Assembly (NCBI GenBank): GCA_964512655.1
Contig: CAZEJT010000014.1
Location: forward strand, 8,190 to 72,189
DNA length: 64,000 nt
Origin: VBOC01 sp964512655
GTDB taxonomy: Bacteria; Bacteroidota; Ignavibacteria; UBA10030; SZUA-254
Reading direction: 5' to 3'
Under the pieces are notes generated by a model. It did no database searches. It was not told where the DNA came from and saw only the letters and a program-made list of their open reading frames with translations. Position numbers and translations under genes: made by a program. Shown in pieces: positions 41,343 to 50,367 of the stretch (the stretch's first letter is position 1; each line of letters starts with the position of its first letter).

Positions 41343-43859
41343 CTAGTAAATCCCCCTGTCGCTCCCCGATTTTGTCACCTTGATGTCCTGCAGCTGCGGG
41401 GCTTTCACGCGGATTTCGAACATGTAGTGGCGATAGGAGCCGGTCGGCACCCACTCGAAGCTCATGAGCCAGCAGTGGAGGTCGCGCGAGACCTGAATCT
41501 CCGGCGCCAGAACGTCGTTGTTGAACAGGTCATACGCCGCGTTCATCGAGAACTTCCAGTTCTCGGTGAGGTTGAACTCGAGGCGCCCTCGCAGGTTCGA
41601 CGAGCGTGATGGATTCGGTGGAACCTTGTTCTCGGAATAGTTGAGCGAGAGCGACAGCTGCCAGGGGATGCTGAAATCGGGCTCCTCCTCCTGGTAGACA
41701 TTTGCGTACGGGAGGCCGGTCTTGTGCCTCGCCGCGGAATCCGCGGGAGGGGGCTGATTGGGCGAGCTTTTGCGCTGACCGGCGAGCGAGGTGGAGAGCG
41801 CGATTGCGAAGTTGGTGAGCCGCGCAAGCCGCCCTTCCTCGCTGATCAGGAACTTGTTCACCTTCGTGAAGTAGCCGGGCGCGATCTCGACGAGCTTGTA
41901 CAAATCGAAGTTCGCGTTGCCCCCGACATCGAGCGCCGAACCGATGCCGGTGCGGTATGAGACTCCGATGGGCGAGAAATTCAGGCTGTCCGCGGAAAAA
42001 TTATACGACACTCCCGCCCCCAGGTTCAGAAGCTGGATCTTATTCCCCTCCTTTCCCTCTTCCGAAGAGGCGGTCTTCATCTCGAGGACGTTTCCAATAT
42101 TGAGGTTCATGACCATCTGCTTGCCGAAGAGGTCGTCTCCCACTACCTGCTTCGAGTACGTGAAGGAGAGGCTCGGGGTGAGGGTGTGCCGGATGGCCGC
42201 AATCCCGAATATCCCGGGCTGGACAATTCCGTACAATTTTGTGCTCGCCGCGAGGCCAGTGGAGAGGGTCCCCGCCCGCGTCGAAGCCCGCTGATTGACT
42301 GTGATGAGGGTGCTGTCGGCAGGATTGAGCTGCGGTACCTCATTATTGCTGAACGTCCGGGTCTCCGAGTAGCTCAGCGAGGGGGAAAGCGTGATGTAAC
42401 CCAGTTTGGGAGCGATGCTCAGCGACGCGCTCTGCGAGAGCGATTGTCCGCGGTTTTGGGCGAAGTCGTCGACGGTTCCCACCGTATCGACCCCTCCGAC
42501 GTTCATCTTCACGCCCCCGATCGTCTCGTGAACCTTTCCCACCAGATTCGATGCCTGCGCGCTGTAGCTGAATCCGATGTCCTCATACCAGAGCCGCCCT
42601 TCATCGCCTCCCTTCGACTTTCCCCACCGGAAGGGATAGCTCAGGCTGTGACTGAAGAGGATCGACGGCAGCGTTTCGTCGAGACTCCCGTCGAGGAGGT
42701 TTTGCTGGCGCGTGACGCTGAGGGTTACGCTGTTGGGCGATCCCTCCCACGACTTCGACAGGGTCGCATTCGACGTGAGGTACTGGTTGAGGGCCTGGTT
42801 CAGATCGATGGTGTTCCGGTAGGAGTTCTGGCTTGCGAAGGAGAAGTTGACGTTGAGGTGCGTGGTCGGATCGAAATCCTGCATGTGCGTGATTCCGAGC
42901 CGGTACGATTCGTCCTCCGTCCGGCCCGGGTCGGTGCTCTCGCCCGTGTAGAGCTTCTTGTACTCTCCGTTGACCGACCCGCTGAAGGCGTACCGCAGAG
43001 CGTACCGGTAATTCGAGTATGCCGCCCACCCCCCCTTCGTGTACAGATCGCTCTTGAAATTAATGTCCATGTAATCGCTGAGTGCGAAGTAATAGCCGAG
43101 GTGCGAGAGGAACTTTCCCCGGCGGCCGTCCTCCCCGTACGCGGGTGCGATGATGCCGGACCGGCGTCCCCTCTGGTTGGGGAAGATCCCGAAGGGAAGC
43201 GCGAAGACGGGAACGTCGGCGATGTAGAGGTACACCGGCTCGGCCACGACCTTGTCCTGAGGCACGACCTTCATCTTCGGGCTGAAGAAGAAGTAATGCG
43301 GCTCCGGGAGGTCGCACGTCGTGTAGCGCCCGTCCTCGACGTAGAGAACATCGCTCCCTACCTTCTTGATCTCGTCGCCGTGGTAATATCCCTGGTCGAT
43401 CGTCGTGTTTGCGACATCGATCCTCCCTTTCTTCGTATCGAAGTCGTAGCTGAGCTCGTGACCGTGGTAGACCTCGTTCCCGTCCTTCATGTCCGGGGTT
43501 CCTCTGTATTTCTTCCCCGTAGTGTCGGCGGTGTCGGGGACCCCCGTTGCGTGCATCTGCGAGGTGTTCCAGTTGATGTCGATCCTGTCGGAGGTAAGCT
43601 GGAGCTCCCGGTACTTGATCTCGCCTTTTTCATAGAGCGACATCACCCTCGTCGAAAAATCGTAGACGATGGAATCGGTGCTCGTGTAGGTGACAAGAGT
43701 GTCGACGCCGGAGACGTGGGAGGTATCTTTGCGCGCGGTTGCCGCGGCCCGGGATGTATCCCGCGGAACGATGAGTGAATCTTTGGGAGCCGTCACCTGA
43801 CCGGGCGACGGAGTGAGAGTGAGAAGTTGAAGAAGAAACAGGGTCCCCAGAGCGCGCAC
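41343..43859 (-). CDS. LptD-family outer membrane protein (OstA-like)
   Basis: An 838-residue beta-barrel protein. GTG 43859 with AAGGGA upstream gives a signal peptide (MRALGTLFLLQLLTLTPSPG). An OstA/LptA-like jelly-roll is seen at about residues 50-200 (ELQLTSDRIDINW, then LSYDFDTKKGRIDVANT). The LptD barrel part follows with VFALPFGIFPNQRGRRSGI, the most conserved family stretch, and many alternating strands to the C terminus. It would insert lipopolysaccharide into the outer leaflet. Cysteines of the Proteobacterial LptD disulfides are mostly absent, as usual in distant homologues. A longer frame up to 44744 is only a shadow of the ROK gene. Confidence 0.85.
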   Translation of the reverse strand: MRALGTLFLLQLLTLTPSPGQVTAPKDSLIVPRDTSRAAATARKDTSHVSGVDTLVTYTSTDSIVYDFSTRVMSLYEKGEIKYRELQLTSDRIDINWNTSQMHATGVPDTADTTGKKYRGTPDMKDGNEVYHGHELSYDFDTKKGRIDVANTTIDQGYYHGDEIKKVGSDVLYVEDGRYTTCDLPEPHYFFFSPKMKVVPQDKVVAEPVYLYIADVPVFALPFGIFPNQRGRRSGIIAPAYGEDGRRGKFLSHLGYYFALSDYMDINFKSDLYTKGGWAAYSNYRYALRYAFSGSVNGEYKKLYTGESTDPGRTEDESYRLGITHMQDFDPTTHLNVNFSFASQNSYRNTIDLNQALNQYLTSNATLSKSWEGSPNSVTLSVTRQQNLLDGSLDETLPSILFSHSLSYPFRWGKSKGGDEGRLWYEDIGFSYSAQASNLVGKVHETIGGVKMNVGGVDTVGTVDDFAQNRGQSLSQSASLSIAPKLGYITLSPSLSYSETRTFSNNEVPQLNPADSTLITVNQRASTRAGTLSTGLAASTKLYGIVQPGIFGIAAIRHTLTPSLSFTYSKQVVGDDLFGKQMVMNLNIGNVLEMKTASSEEGKEGNKIQLLNLGAGVSYNFSADSLNFSPIGVSYRTGIGSALDVGGNANFDLYKLVEIAPGYFTKVNKFLISEEGRLARLTNFAIALSTSLAGQRKSSPNQPPPADSAARHKTGLPYANVYQEEEPDFSIPWQLSLSLNYSENKVPPNPSRSSNLRGRLEFNLTENWKFSMNAAYDLFNNDVLAPEIQVSRDLHCWLMSFEWVPTGSYRHYMFEIRVKAPQLQDIKVTKSGSDRGIY

Positions 43860-43870
43860 CCGATGTTCCC

Positions 43871-44839
43871 TTACATCGTGAGGCTCGCCGCGCCGAGGAT
43901 TCCAGCGGCATTCCCCAGCTCGGCTCTGAGCACACGCAGGCCCGGCTTGTGCGATTTTAACACCCTGGACCGGAGGCTCTTCTTGATCGCGGTATAGACG
44001 AACTCCGGCACGGCAGAAACGCCCCCTCCGATCACTGCGATCCGGAGGTCGAGGATATTGAACGCCGACGCGAGCGCCGCGCCGAGGAGTTCGCCCGCTT
44101 CCTCGAGGATATTGATCGCGGTGCGATCGCCCGCCAGTGCCGCGCGGGAGATCAGTGCGGGCTCGATTTTTGAGAGGTCCCCTCTCACGAGGTCGTAGAT
44201 CTTCGACCGGGGTCCGTTCGACGAATGAGATTCCAGGATATCCCTCGTCCGCTTGGAGAGATACCTCTGTCCTATGTAGGCCTCGATGCACCCCCTGTTC
44301 CCGCAGTTGCACAGGGGACCGTTGTAGTTGACAGTGACGTGCCCGATCTCTCCGGCTCCCCCGGTCGGACCGCGGAAAATCATGTGATCGAGGATGATGC
44401 CTCCCCCGACTCCGCTTCCCCAGATCACAAAAAGAAAATCGGGATAACTTCTCGCCGCTCCGTACCGCGACTCTGCCATGGCGGCCACGTTGGCGTCGTT
44501 CTCCACAATCACGGGGAGCGAGTAATGCTTGTGAAGAAGTTTTTGCAGCTCCACTTCCTTCCAGTCGGCGAAGTTCGGAGGATAGCTCACCACCCCCGAG
44601 CCCGGAGAGACTACCCCCGGAACTCCCACTCCTATCCCTGAGCAGTCGGATTTCTTCCGGCCGGCAAGAAGCTGATCGATGGTCAGCGTAATCTGGCTTA
44701 TCACCGCCTTGGGGCCCTTGCTCGCCATCGTGTCGGAGGTGCACTGGTCGAGAATCTTACCCTTCCGGTCGACGGTCGCGGCCTTAACTGTGGTACCGCC
44801 GATGTCCACGCCGACGGCAAAGGATTTCCGGTCGCTCAC
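43871..44839 (-). CDS. ROK family sugar kinase (glucokinase-like)
   Basis: A 322-residue ROK kinase. The ATP phosphate loop is DIGGTTVKAAT near the N terminus. The sugar-binding ENDANVAAMAE and GAGEIGH follow, and the zinc-binding CNCGNRGCIEAY motif is complete. It most likely phosphorylates glucose, but N-acetylated sugars are possible. GTG 44839 overlaps the TGA of rarA (GTGA), so the two are coupled; a longer GTG start at 44857 exists. The lptD start follows its stop by 11 nt. Confidence 0.9.
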   Translation of the reverse strand: MSDRKSFAVGVDIGGTTVKAATVDRKGKILDQCTSDTMASKGPKAVISQITLTIDQLLAGRKKSDCSGIGVGVPGVVSPGSGVVSYPPNFADWKEVELQKLLHKHYSLPVIVENDANVAAMAESRYGAARSYPDFLFVIWGSGVGGGIILDHMIFRGPTGGAGEIGHVTVNYNGPLCNCGNRGCIEAYIGQRYLSKRTRDILESHSSNGPRSKIYDLVRGDLSKIEPALISRAALAGDRTAINILEEAGELLGAALASAFNILDLRIAVIGGGVSAVPEFVYTAIKKSLRSRVLKSHKPGLRVLRAELGNAAGILGAASLTM

Positions 44840-46167
44840 CGCTGTTTTCCTTTCCACAGCGCGTTGAGGCGCTCGCGGATCCGCTTCTCCTCGCCGCTCT
44901 CGGACGGATAGTAGTAAATCCTGTCCTTCAGGTTATCGGGCAGATACTGCTGCTCGACGAAATGCTGGTCGTAATCGTGGCTGTACTTATACTCCCTGCC
45001 GTACTCGAGGTCTTTCATGAGCCGGGTCGGCGCATTGCGGAGGTGGATGGGAACAGGCCCGTTCGCAACGTTTCTGACGTCGTCAAGGGCGGCTTCGACA
45101 GCCCGCATGGATGCGTTGCTCTTGGGTGCCGATGCCAGATACGTGGCTGTCTGGGAGAGCACAAGCCTTCCTTCGGGCATCCCGACGTAGTCGACGGCCG
45201 TAAAGCAATTGGTGGCGAGGACCAGCGCCATCGGGTCGGCGTTGCCGATATCTTCCGAGGCGAGGATCACCATCCGGCGCGCAACGAACTTCGGGTCTTC
45301 TCCTCCTTCGAGCATCCTTGCGAGCCAGTACACCGCCGCATCGGGATCGCTCCCGCGGATACACTTGATGAACGCCGAGATGATGTTATAGTGCTCTTCT
45401 CCCCCTTTGTCGTACTTCGGCTGGCGCCGCTGGAACGCCTCGGTAATCGCCTTGACGGTAGGGGTCCTTTGCCCGCCCGCGGAAGGCTTCGTCAGCCTCA
45501 GCGCACTCTCCAACCCATTCAGCATGACCCTCGCATCACCCGCCGCGAGAAGTTTCAGCGTTTCACGCTCCTCTTTTCCCAGCCGAACTTTCCACGGCTT
45601 CAGGATTGCGTCTTCCGTGATGGCCCGGTCGAGGACCCGGTCAAGCTCCTCGTTCGAGAGGGGTTTCAGGACATAGACCAGACACCTGGACAGAAGCGGA
45701 GAGATGACTTCGAATGAAGGATTCTCTGTGGTGGCGCCAATGAGCGTGAGCACTCCGTCCTCGACGCTATGAAGCAGGGCGTCTTGCTGTGCCTTGTTGA
45801 ACCGGTGGATTTCGTCGATAAAGAGGAGAGTTTTTTTGTTGCGGCGGCGGTTTGCCCCCGCGCGATCGATTACCTTTCGGACGTCCTGAACCCCGGCGGA
45901 GACTGCGTTGAGCTGGTAGAACTCACTCCGGATCCTAGTGGCGATGATCCGGGCGATGGTGGTCTTGCCACAACCGGGAGGGCCCCACAGGATAATGGAA
46001 GGGATCTCGTCTTGTTCTACGAAGGCGCGAAGAGGGCCTCCTTCCCCCAGGAGGTGCTCCTGACCGATGAATTCTTCGAGTGTGGTGGGCCTGATGCGCT
46101 CGGCAAGAGGAGCGGGAGAGGAAGCGGCGCCTGGCTTCTTAGCGCCTTGCTCTTCGAAAAGCTCCAT
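44836..46167 (-). CDS. rarA: Replication-associated recombination protein A
   Basis: A 443-residue AAA+ ATPase of the RarA/MgsA/WRNIP1 family acting at stalled replication forks. The N terminus has RPTTLEEFIGQEHLLG. Walker A is GPPGCGKTTIARI (about residues 61-73), Walker B is LLFIDEIHRFNKAQ and the sensor region is LIGATTENPSFEV. The C-terminal tetramerisation domain ends with YYYPSESGEEKRIRERL. Length and motifs are complete. It lies 16 nt after divIC and overlaps the ROK kinase gene by 4 nt. Confidence 0.95.
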   Translation of the reverse strand: MELFEEQGAKKPGAASSPAPLAERIRPTTLEEFIGQEHLLGEGGPLRAFVEQDEIPSIILWGPPGCGKTTIARIIATRIRSEFYQLNAVSAGVQDVRKVIDRAGANRRRNKKTLLFIDEIHRFNKAQQDALLHSVEDGVLTLIGATTENPSFEVISPLLSRCLVYVLKPLSNEELDRVLDRAITEDAILKPWKVRLGKEERETLKLLAAGDARVMLNGLESALRLTKPSAGGQRTPTVKAITEAFQRRQPKYDKGGEEHYNIISAFIKCIRGSDPDAAVYWLARMLEGGEDPKFVARRMVILASEDIGNADPMALVLATNCFTAVDYVGMPEGRLVLSQTATYLASAPKSNASMRAVEAALDDVRNVANGPVPIHLRNAPTRLMKDLEYGREYKYSHDYDQHFVEQQYLPDNLKDRIYYYPSESGEEKRIRERLNALWKGKQR

Positions 46168-46183
46168 CGTTGGACACCAATTC

Positions 46184-46528
46184 CTATTTCTCCTTCTTCA
46201 CCTTGTAGACGGTCTCGCCGTCTCTCACCATCCCGTACTTTTCACGCGCCACCTTTTCGATGGCCTTGGGGTCTTTGTCCAGCGATTTCGATACCTCCTG
46301 GAGGTGCGCCTGCTCCCGATTCGCTTCCTGCACCTTCAGCTGCATGGCGCTCTTGTCGGCTTCAAGCGTCGAGCGCTTCAGAATGCCTTTGTTGCTGAAT
46401 GTTACGAAGGAAATGACGGGAACGACGATCAACGCTGTGAGAACTGTACGTTTGTGGCGGAAAATCTTCTTCAGGCGGGCCGCCGCCGGACTGCGGGGAG
46501 GTGACTTACGATAGTATTGGTCATCCAT
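46184..46528 (-). CDS. DivIC/FtsB-like septum formation initiator
   Basis: A 114-residue bitopic protein. A basic cytoplasmic N terminus (about residues 1-27) is followed by one membrane helix (LTALIVVPVISFVTF), then a coiled coil (LEADKSAMQLKVQEANREQA) and the family tail KVAREKYGMVRDGETVYKV. DivIC/FtsB forms the FtsQ-FtsL-FtsB complex at the division site. The ATG at 46528 is the natural start; a longer frame to 46702 runs through intergenic repeats. First gene of the divIC-rarA-ROK-lptD run. Confidence 0.85.
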   Translation of the reverse strand: MDDQYYRKSPPRSPAAARLKKIFRHKRTVLTALIVVPVISFVTFSNKGILKRSTLEADKSAMQLKVQEANREQAHLQEVSKSLDKDPKAIEKVAREKYGMVRDGETVYKVKKEK

Positions 46529-46720
46529 GCGCGGTAATGTACGGGTTTTCGGGGGAATTGCAAAATTTACATGCCTCCGCGGGCCCGGAAGGGCATGTAA
46601 CGTCTTTTGCCACGAGCGATCGATCCCTCCGCCGCACTCCGGCGGAACGCATCTCTTGGCAGTCCGGGCCCCCGTTGGATTCTCACCACCCCCGGTAGGC
46701 ACCGCTTGTAGGCGCCTGTG

Positions 46721-46743
46721 GTAGGCGCCGGCTTCAGCCGGCG
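46721..46743 (+). repeat. REP element
   Basis: GTAG at 46721-46724, then CGCCGGCT-TC-AGCCGGCG. Confidence 0.75.
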
Positions 46744-46752
46744 TAATTCAAC

Positions 46753-46780
46753 TGGTGTCACGGTCCATACCGTGACACCA
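46753..46780 (+). repeat. Family B hairpin repeat
   Basis: A perfect 12-bp stem TGGTGTCACGGT/ACCGTGACACCA with loop CCAT. Confidence 0.85.
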
Positions 46781-46829
46781 CCCGGGAAACGCTGCCGAAC
46801 CTGCGTCGGCGAATTATCCTCCATTCGCT

Positions 46830-46879
46830 CGTTCCGCCGCTCCCGCGGCGGAATGCATCGTTGGGGCGCTCCGCGCCCC
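46830..46879. repeat. Family C double-hairpin repeat
   Basis: CGTTCCGCCGCTCCCGCGGC leads into a GGCGGAA arm, then GGGGCGC-TCC-GCGCCCC, the same order as at 21508 and 22768. Confidence 0.75.
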
Positions 46880-46930
46880 CCCTGAGCCCCGATGCGAAGC
46901 GTCGGGGCGAATCGGTCTGGCCAACTCCTT

Positions 46931-46959
46931 TTGACATTGAACTCGAATGGTATTAGATT
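46931..46959 (+). promoter_or_regulatory. Promoter of the T9SS propeller gene
   Basis: TTGACA (46931-46936), 17 nt, TAGATT (46954-46959), about 25 nt before the TTG start codon with its CGGAGA site. Confidence 0.6.
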
Positions 46960-46983
46960 TTGAAATACCACGGAGAAACAACC

Positions 46984-48408
46984 TTGCTTCACCGTCTGTA
47001 TCGATCAATCCCCCTCATCTTAATTTGCCTGCCTCTGGAAATCTCCGCTCAGTGGGTGCATATGGGCCTCTCGTACGAGGCTATCACCTCTGTCGTAGTG
47101 GATCCCAGAAATGGGAACAATCTTTACGTCGGAAGCGACGTAAGCTCGACCTTGGGAAGAATACTCAGAAGCACGAATGCAGGTCTCGATTGGAGTTTGC
47201 TCGTCGATAGTGTAATCGTGGAGGATATGGTAATGGACCCCGACAGTTCTAACATTCTGATGGCAGCGCTTTATCCCGCCCCTTTCGGTGCTCCCGCCAT
47301 GATAAAAACTACGGACGCGGGAGAAACATGGTTCCGATCAGATAGTGGAATTTCAACCGGCTGGGGATCAGGCTTAGACCGGCTCGTCATCGATCCGCGG
47401 CACCCGCAGATTCTTTTTGCAGGTGCGGGAGGGTTCGACGGAGGCGGATTGTTCAAGACGACAGATGGAGGAGGGGTCTGGGAATTTGTCGCCGACTCGA
47501 ATGGGCCGCAAGGCAGAAAGGTTCGCGGCATCGGCATCGATCCAGACAGTACTAACTGGATCTACGCGAGCGACTTCAGCACTGGAAGGTTTTATATCTC
47601 ATCAGATGGAGGAACGAACTGGCGATCTGTTTTAACGGACGTACAATATGGTGCTGGCGGCTATAGCCTCACGTTCGGCGTATCGCCCGGAACCCTGTAT
47701 CTGGCCGACGCGTGGCACTTCTCAGCGCCAAAAGGCCTCCTTAAGTCCACCGACCGTGGCGCCTCCTGGTCGTACATCGCGGAGGGGATCCCGGGCAACT
47801 ATGCGAATATTTTATCTATCATCCGGCGACCTGGACCAGACCCCGACGAGCTTTATGCCGGCGTGTCTTGGCGGAACGACTTCTCCCCGGACAGCGCGAG
47901 CGGAAACGGTGTCTTCGTCAGCCACGACAGCGGACATACATGGCAGAATACCGGCCTCGATTCGGCTACAGTCGTTTCTCTCGCCTTTTCGCCCGACAAG
48001 AAATACCTGTACGCGGGAGTCAACTCGAACCTTCAAGGAAAACCCCGCGGAGTTTACCGGCTGGATCTATCCACGACATCCGCGCATGAGCTTGTTACTC
48101 TGGCAAATTCTTTCAGACTCTTCCAGAACTACCCGAATCCTTTCAACACCTCAACTACGCTCCCTTACGAACTCCCGTCTAGCGGTGAAGTAAGCATAAA
48201 GATCTTCGACGTTTTGGGCCGAAAGGTGCGATCCCTTATCGACAATATGGAGATCGCGGGGATACATCAGATTCTGTGGGATGCTACTAATCAGGGGGGT
48301 GAGTTGGTTGGAACCGGACTCTATTTTGTCAGAGCGACGTATGTCCCTTCGAGCCCTTACAATTCTGCCACGAGGATTGAGACGAGGGCGATCATTCTCA
48401 TGAAGTGA
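46984..48408 (+). CDS. Secreted beta-propeller (BNR-like) protein with T9SS sorting domain
   Basis: A 474-residue exported protein. TTG 46984, 7 nt after CGGAGA, starts a signal peptide ending near EISAQ. The body consists of Asp-box propeller repeats (STNAGLDWSLL, TTDAGETWFRS, TTDGGGVWEFV, SSDGGTNWRSV, STDRGASWSYI, SHDSGHTWQNT). The C-terminal 95 residues are a type IX sorting domain (FRLFQNYPNPFNTSTT, KIFDVLGRKVRSL, then LYFVRATYV). It resembles the protein at 24947-26239 in design but not closely in sequence. Its ligand is unknown. AT-richer than its neighbours. Confidence 0.85.
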   Translation: MLHRLYRSIPLILICLPLEISAQWVHMGLSYEAITSVVVDPRNGNNLYVGSDVSSTLGRILRSTNAGLDWSLLVDSVIVEDMVMDPDSSNILMAALYPAPFGAPAMIKTTDAGETWFRSDSGISTGWGSGLDRLVIDPRHPQILFAGAGGFDGGGLFKTTDGGGVWEFVADSNGPQGRKVRGIGIDPDSTNWIYASDFSTGRFYISSDGGTNWRSVLTDVQYGAGGYSLTFGVSPGTLYLADAWHFSAPKGLLKSTDRGASWSYIAEGIPGNYANILSIIRRPGPDPDELYAGVSWRNDFSPDSASGNGVFVSHDSGHTWQNTGLDSATVVSLAFSPDKKYLYAGVNSNLQGKPRGVYRLDLSTTSAHELVTLANSFRLFQNYPNPFNTSTTLPYELPSSGEVSIKIFDVLGRKVRSLIDNMEIAGIHQILWDATNQGGELVGTGLYFVRATYVPSSPYNSATRIETRAIILMK

Positions 48409-48434
48409 GCCTGGCCTCCGACTCACCCAACTGA

Positions 48435-48457
48435 CGCGGGCTGAAGCCCGCGGCTAC
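48435..48457 (-). repeat. REP element supplying the ddl stop codon
   Basis: On the minus strand GTAG (48457-48454) is followed by a perfect CGCGGGCT-TC-AGCCCGCG. The TAG (48456-48454) is the ddl stop codon. Confidence 0.75.
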
Positions 48458-49581
48458 CGGTACCAATCAGATTTCGGTTTGAAGGTCGTGCTGAGGGATT
48501 GTCTTGCACGGTGGCGCTCGAGGGCAAGCTCGATGAGGCGGTCGAGGAGGCGCGGGTAGGGGAGTCCTGATGCCTCCCAGAGCTTGGGGTACATGCTTAT
48601 CGATGTGAATCCGGGGATCGTGTTGATCTCGTTGAAATAAATCCTGTTCGAGTTCTTCTTGACGAGAAAATCCACGCGCGCCATCCCGGCGCAATCGACA
48701 CTCTTGAAAGCGCGCTCGGCAAGGTCCTTCACTTTATACACGACTCCCTTCGGCAATTCCGCCGGTATGACCGCTGTTGATCTGCCATCCACGTATTTCG
48801 CGTCGTAGTCATAAAATTCGTTCGAAGAAACAATCTCGCCGGGTATCGACGCTTCTGGATCGTCGTTCCCCAGCACGCTTACCTCGATCTCACGGGCGTT
48901 CACGATCCCCTTCTCCACTAGAATTCTCCTGTCAAAGCGTGCCGCGAGCTCCAGTGCCGGCTGAAGCTCCGCTCGGCGGTGCACCTTTGAGATGCCGACG
49001 CTTGACCCGAGATTTGCCGGCTTGACGAAACAGGGATAGTTCAACTTCTGTTCTACACGGGATATCGTTTTCTTGACATTTGCGACGTACGATTCCGAAG
49101 TGAGCCAAACGTAAGGCGTCACCGGGATCTTGTCATGCTCGCACAACTGCTTCGTGACGATCTTATCCATCCCGACGCTCGATCCGAGCACGCCGGCTCC
49201 CACATAGGGGATTCCTGCAAGCTCAAAGAGCCCCTGGATGGTTCCATCTTCTCCGTAGGTTCCATGGAGGACCGGGAAGATGACGTCGATGGGGGATTTT
49301 CTTCCCTCCCCATGAGTATTTCCGATCTCCACCAGTCCGCCCTGGGCAGGATCAGGAAGAAGGATCTTCTGTGGATGATCGTGAAGCATTCCTCCTTCTT
49401 TCAAAAGGCGCACGGCGTCCGGGGAGCTGAGCCAGCGTCCCTCAGCCGAGATTCCTATCGGGATGACGTCGTACTTCGATTTGTCAAGAGCATTAATCAC
49501 CGAGGCGGCGGAGACGAGCGATACCTCATGCTCTGCCGAACGTCCGCCGAAAATCACTCCCACCCTCAGTTTCTCGCTCAC
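48454..49581 (-). CDS. ddl: D-alanine--D-alanine ligase
   Basis: A 375-residue ATP-grasp ligase that joins two D-alanines for peptidoglycan. The N-terminal GGRSAEHEVSLVSA motif, LHGTYGEDGTIQGLFELAG, the ATP-binding KPANLGSSVGISKV and the metal-binding NEINTIPGFTSISMYP are all present. GTG 49581 overlaps the TGA of the class II aldolase gene upstream (GTGA). The C-terminal stop TAG is part of a REP palindrome, so the final codons lie at the border of a repeat. Confidence 0.96.
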   Translation of the reverse strand: MSEKLRVGVIFGGRSAEHEVSLVSAASVINALDKSKYDVIPIGISAEGRWLSSPDAVRLLKEGGMLHDHPQKILLPDPAQGGLVEIGNTHGEGRKSPIDVIFPVLHGTYGEDGTIQGLFELAGIPYVGAGVLGSSVGMDKIVTKQLCEHDKIPVTPYVWLTSESYVANVKKTISRVEQKLNYPCFVKPANLGSSVGISKVHRRAELQPALELAARFDRRILVEKGIVNAREIEVSVLGNDDPEASIPGEIVSSNEFYDYDAKYVDGRSTAVIPAELPKGVVYKVKDLAERAFKSVDCAGMARVDFLVKKNSNRIYFNEINTIPGFTSISMYPKLWEASGLPYPRLLDRLIELALERHRARQSLSTTFKPKSDWYR

Positions 49582-50354
49582 TGTGGGTCTCTGTTGATCA
49601 TCTGCCTGACCACCGCGAGTATGTCGTCTTCGGGCGAAGATCGACTGCTTCCACTGCCGGGTGTCGGAGAACCTTGCGCCTCTCCCGGTTCGCACGCGAG
49701 CTTGCCGGAGGGATCCAGTCCGTAGGCCTGACCGCTGATGGCGCGCAATTTTTCAACATCGTCAGCCGAAAGAATCGTCTCGCCGCCCAGGAGCCGCGCA
49801 ACAAATGTGATATGCGCAGCGTGTTCGACTTTTTCCATCTTGAAGAATGCGTCAAGGGGATCCTTCCCGTATGCTACGACTCCGTGGTTCGCAAGGAGGA
49901 TCGCGTTCGCGCCTTCGACATAGGGCTCAAGGGATTTCGCAACTTCCTCGGTTGAGGGCGTGGCGTAATCAGCAAGCGGGACCGTCCCCAGTCCCAGGAT
50001 GACTTCCGGGAATACGCATGTTGTGAGGGGCTGTCGTGCGACCGCAAACCCGGTCGCATAGGTCGGATGGGCGTGCACGACGGCATTGATATCCGGGCGG
50101 CGGGTATAGATGAAGAGGTGCATGCCGAGCTCCGTGGAAGGGCGCGCCCCTTCTTTGATGGGTTTCCCTGACGGGTCGACTTCCAGGATGTCGTCCGCGG
50201 TGACCATCCCTTTGCTGACGGCCGTCCTGGTCGTAAGAAAATTTCCGTTCTCGAGCCGCGCGCTGACATTGCCGTCCGTCGCTGTGACGAAGCCTCGTGC
50301 GGAGAGCCGGTGGCAGATCTCGACGAGCTGGCTGCGAATGCTCTCGGCGCTCAT
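49578..50354 (-). CDS. Class II aldolase/adducin family protein
   Basis: A 258-residue protein. The zinc histidines are in VVHAHPTYATG and ILLANHGVVAYG, and the catalytic Glu is likely the one in FPEVILGLG. This fits fuculose-phosphate aldolase-type enzymes, which split or dehydrate phosphorylated sugars; methylthioribulose-phosphate dehydratase is in the same fold. The last 60 residues are a non-homologous-looking Ser/Pro/Gly-rich tail (GSPTPGSGSSRSSPEDD). It follows the methyltransferase/MTHFR gene by 13 nt and overlaps ddl by 4 nt. The methionine context makes a salvage role possible, but unproven. Confidence 0.85.
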   Translation of the reverse strand: MSAESIRSQLVEICHRLSARGFVTATDGNVSARLENGNFLTTRTAVSKGMVTADDILEVDPSGKPIKEGARPSTELGMHLFIYTRRPDINAVVHAHPTYATGFAVARQPLTTCVFPEVILGLGTVPLADYATPSTEEVAKSLEPYVEGANAILLANHGVVAYGKDPLDAFFKMEKVEHAAHITFVARLLGGETILSADDVEKLRAISGQAYGLDPSGKLACEPGEAQGSPTPGSGSSRSSPEDDILAVVRQMINRDPQ

Positions 50355-50367
50355 GGCTCGGATCGTG

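Larger units (their letters stand above)
46529..46983. other. Intergenic repeat cluster
   Basis: No gene. From left to right: a partial family C hairpin (46629-46650), GTAG-led REP fragments (46695-46720), a full REP (46721-46743), a family B hairpin (46753-46780), a full family C pair (46830-46879), another palindrome CCCCGA/TCGGGG (near 46886-46907) and the promoter of the next gene. It is the densest repeat nest in the window. Confidence 0.75.

Noticed and set aside
43860..44744. Long N-terminal extension of the LptD-like frame
   Set aside because: It overlaps the ROK kinase gene in another frame, has no protein-like composition, and a signal peptide begins at GTG 43859.
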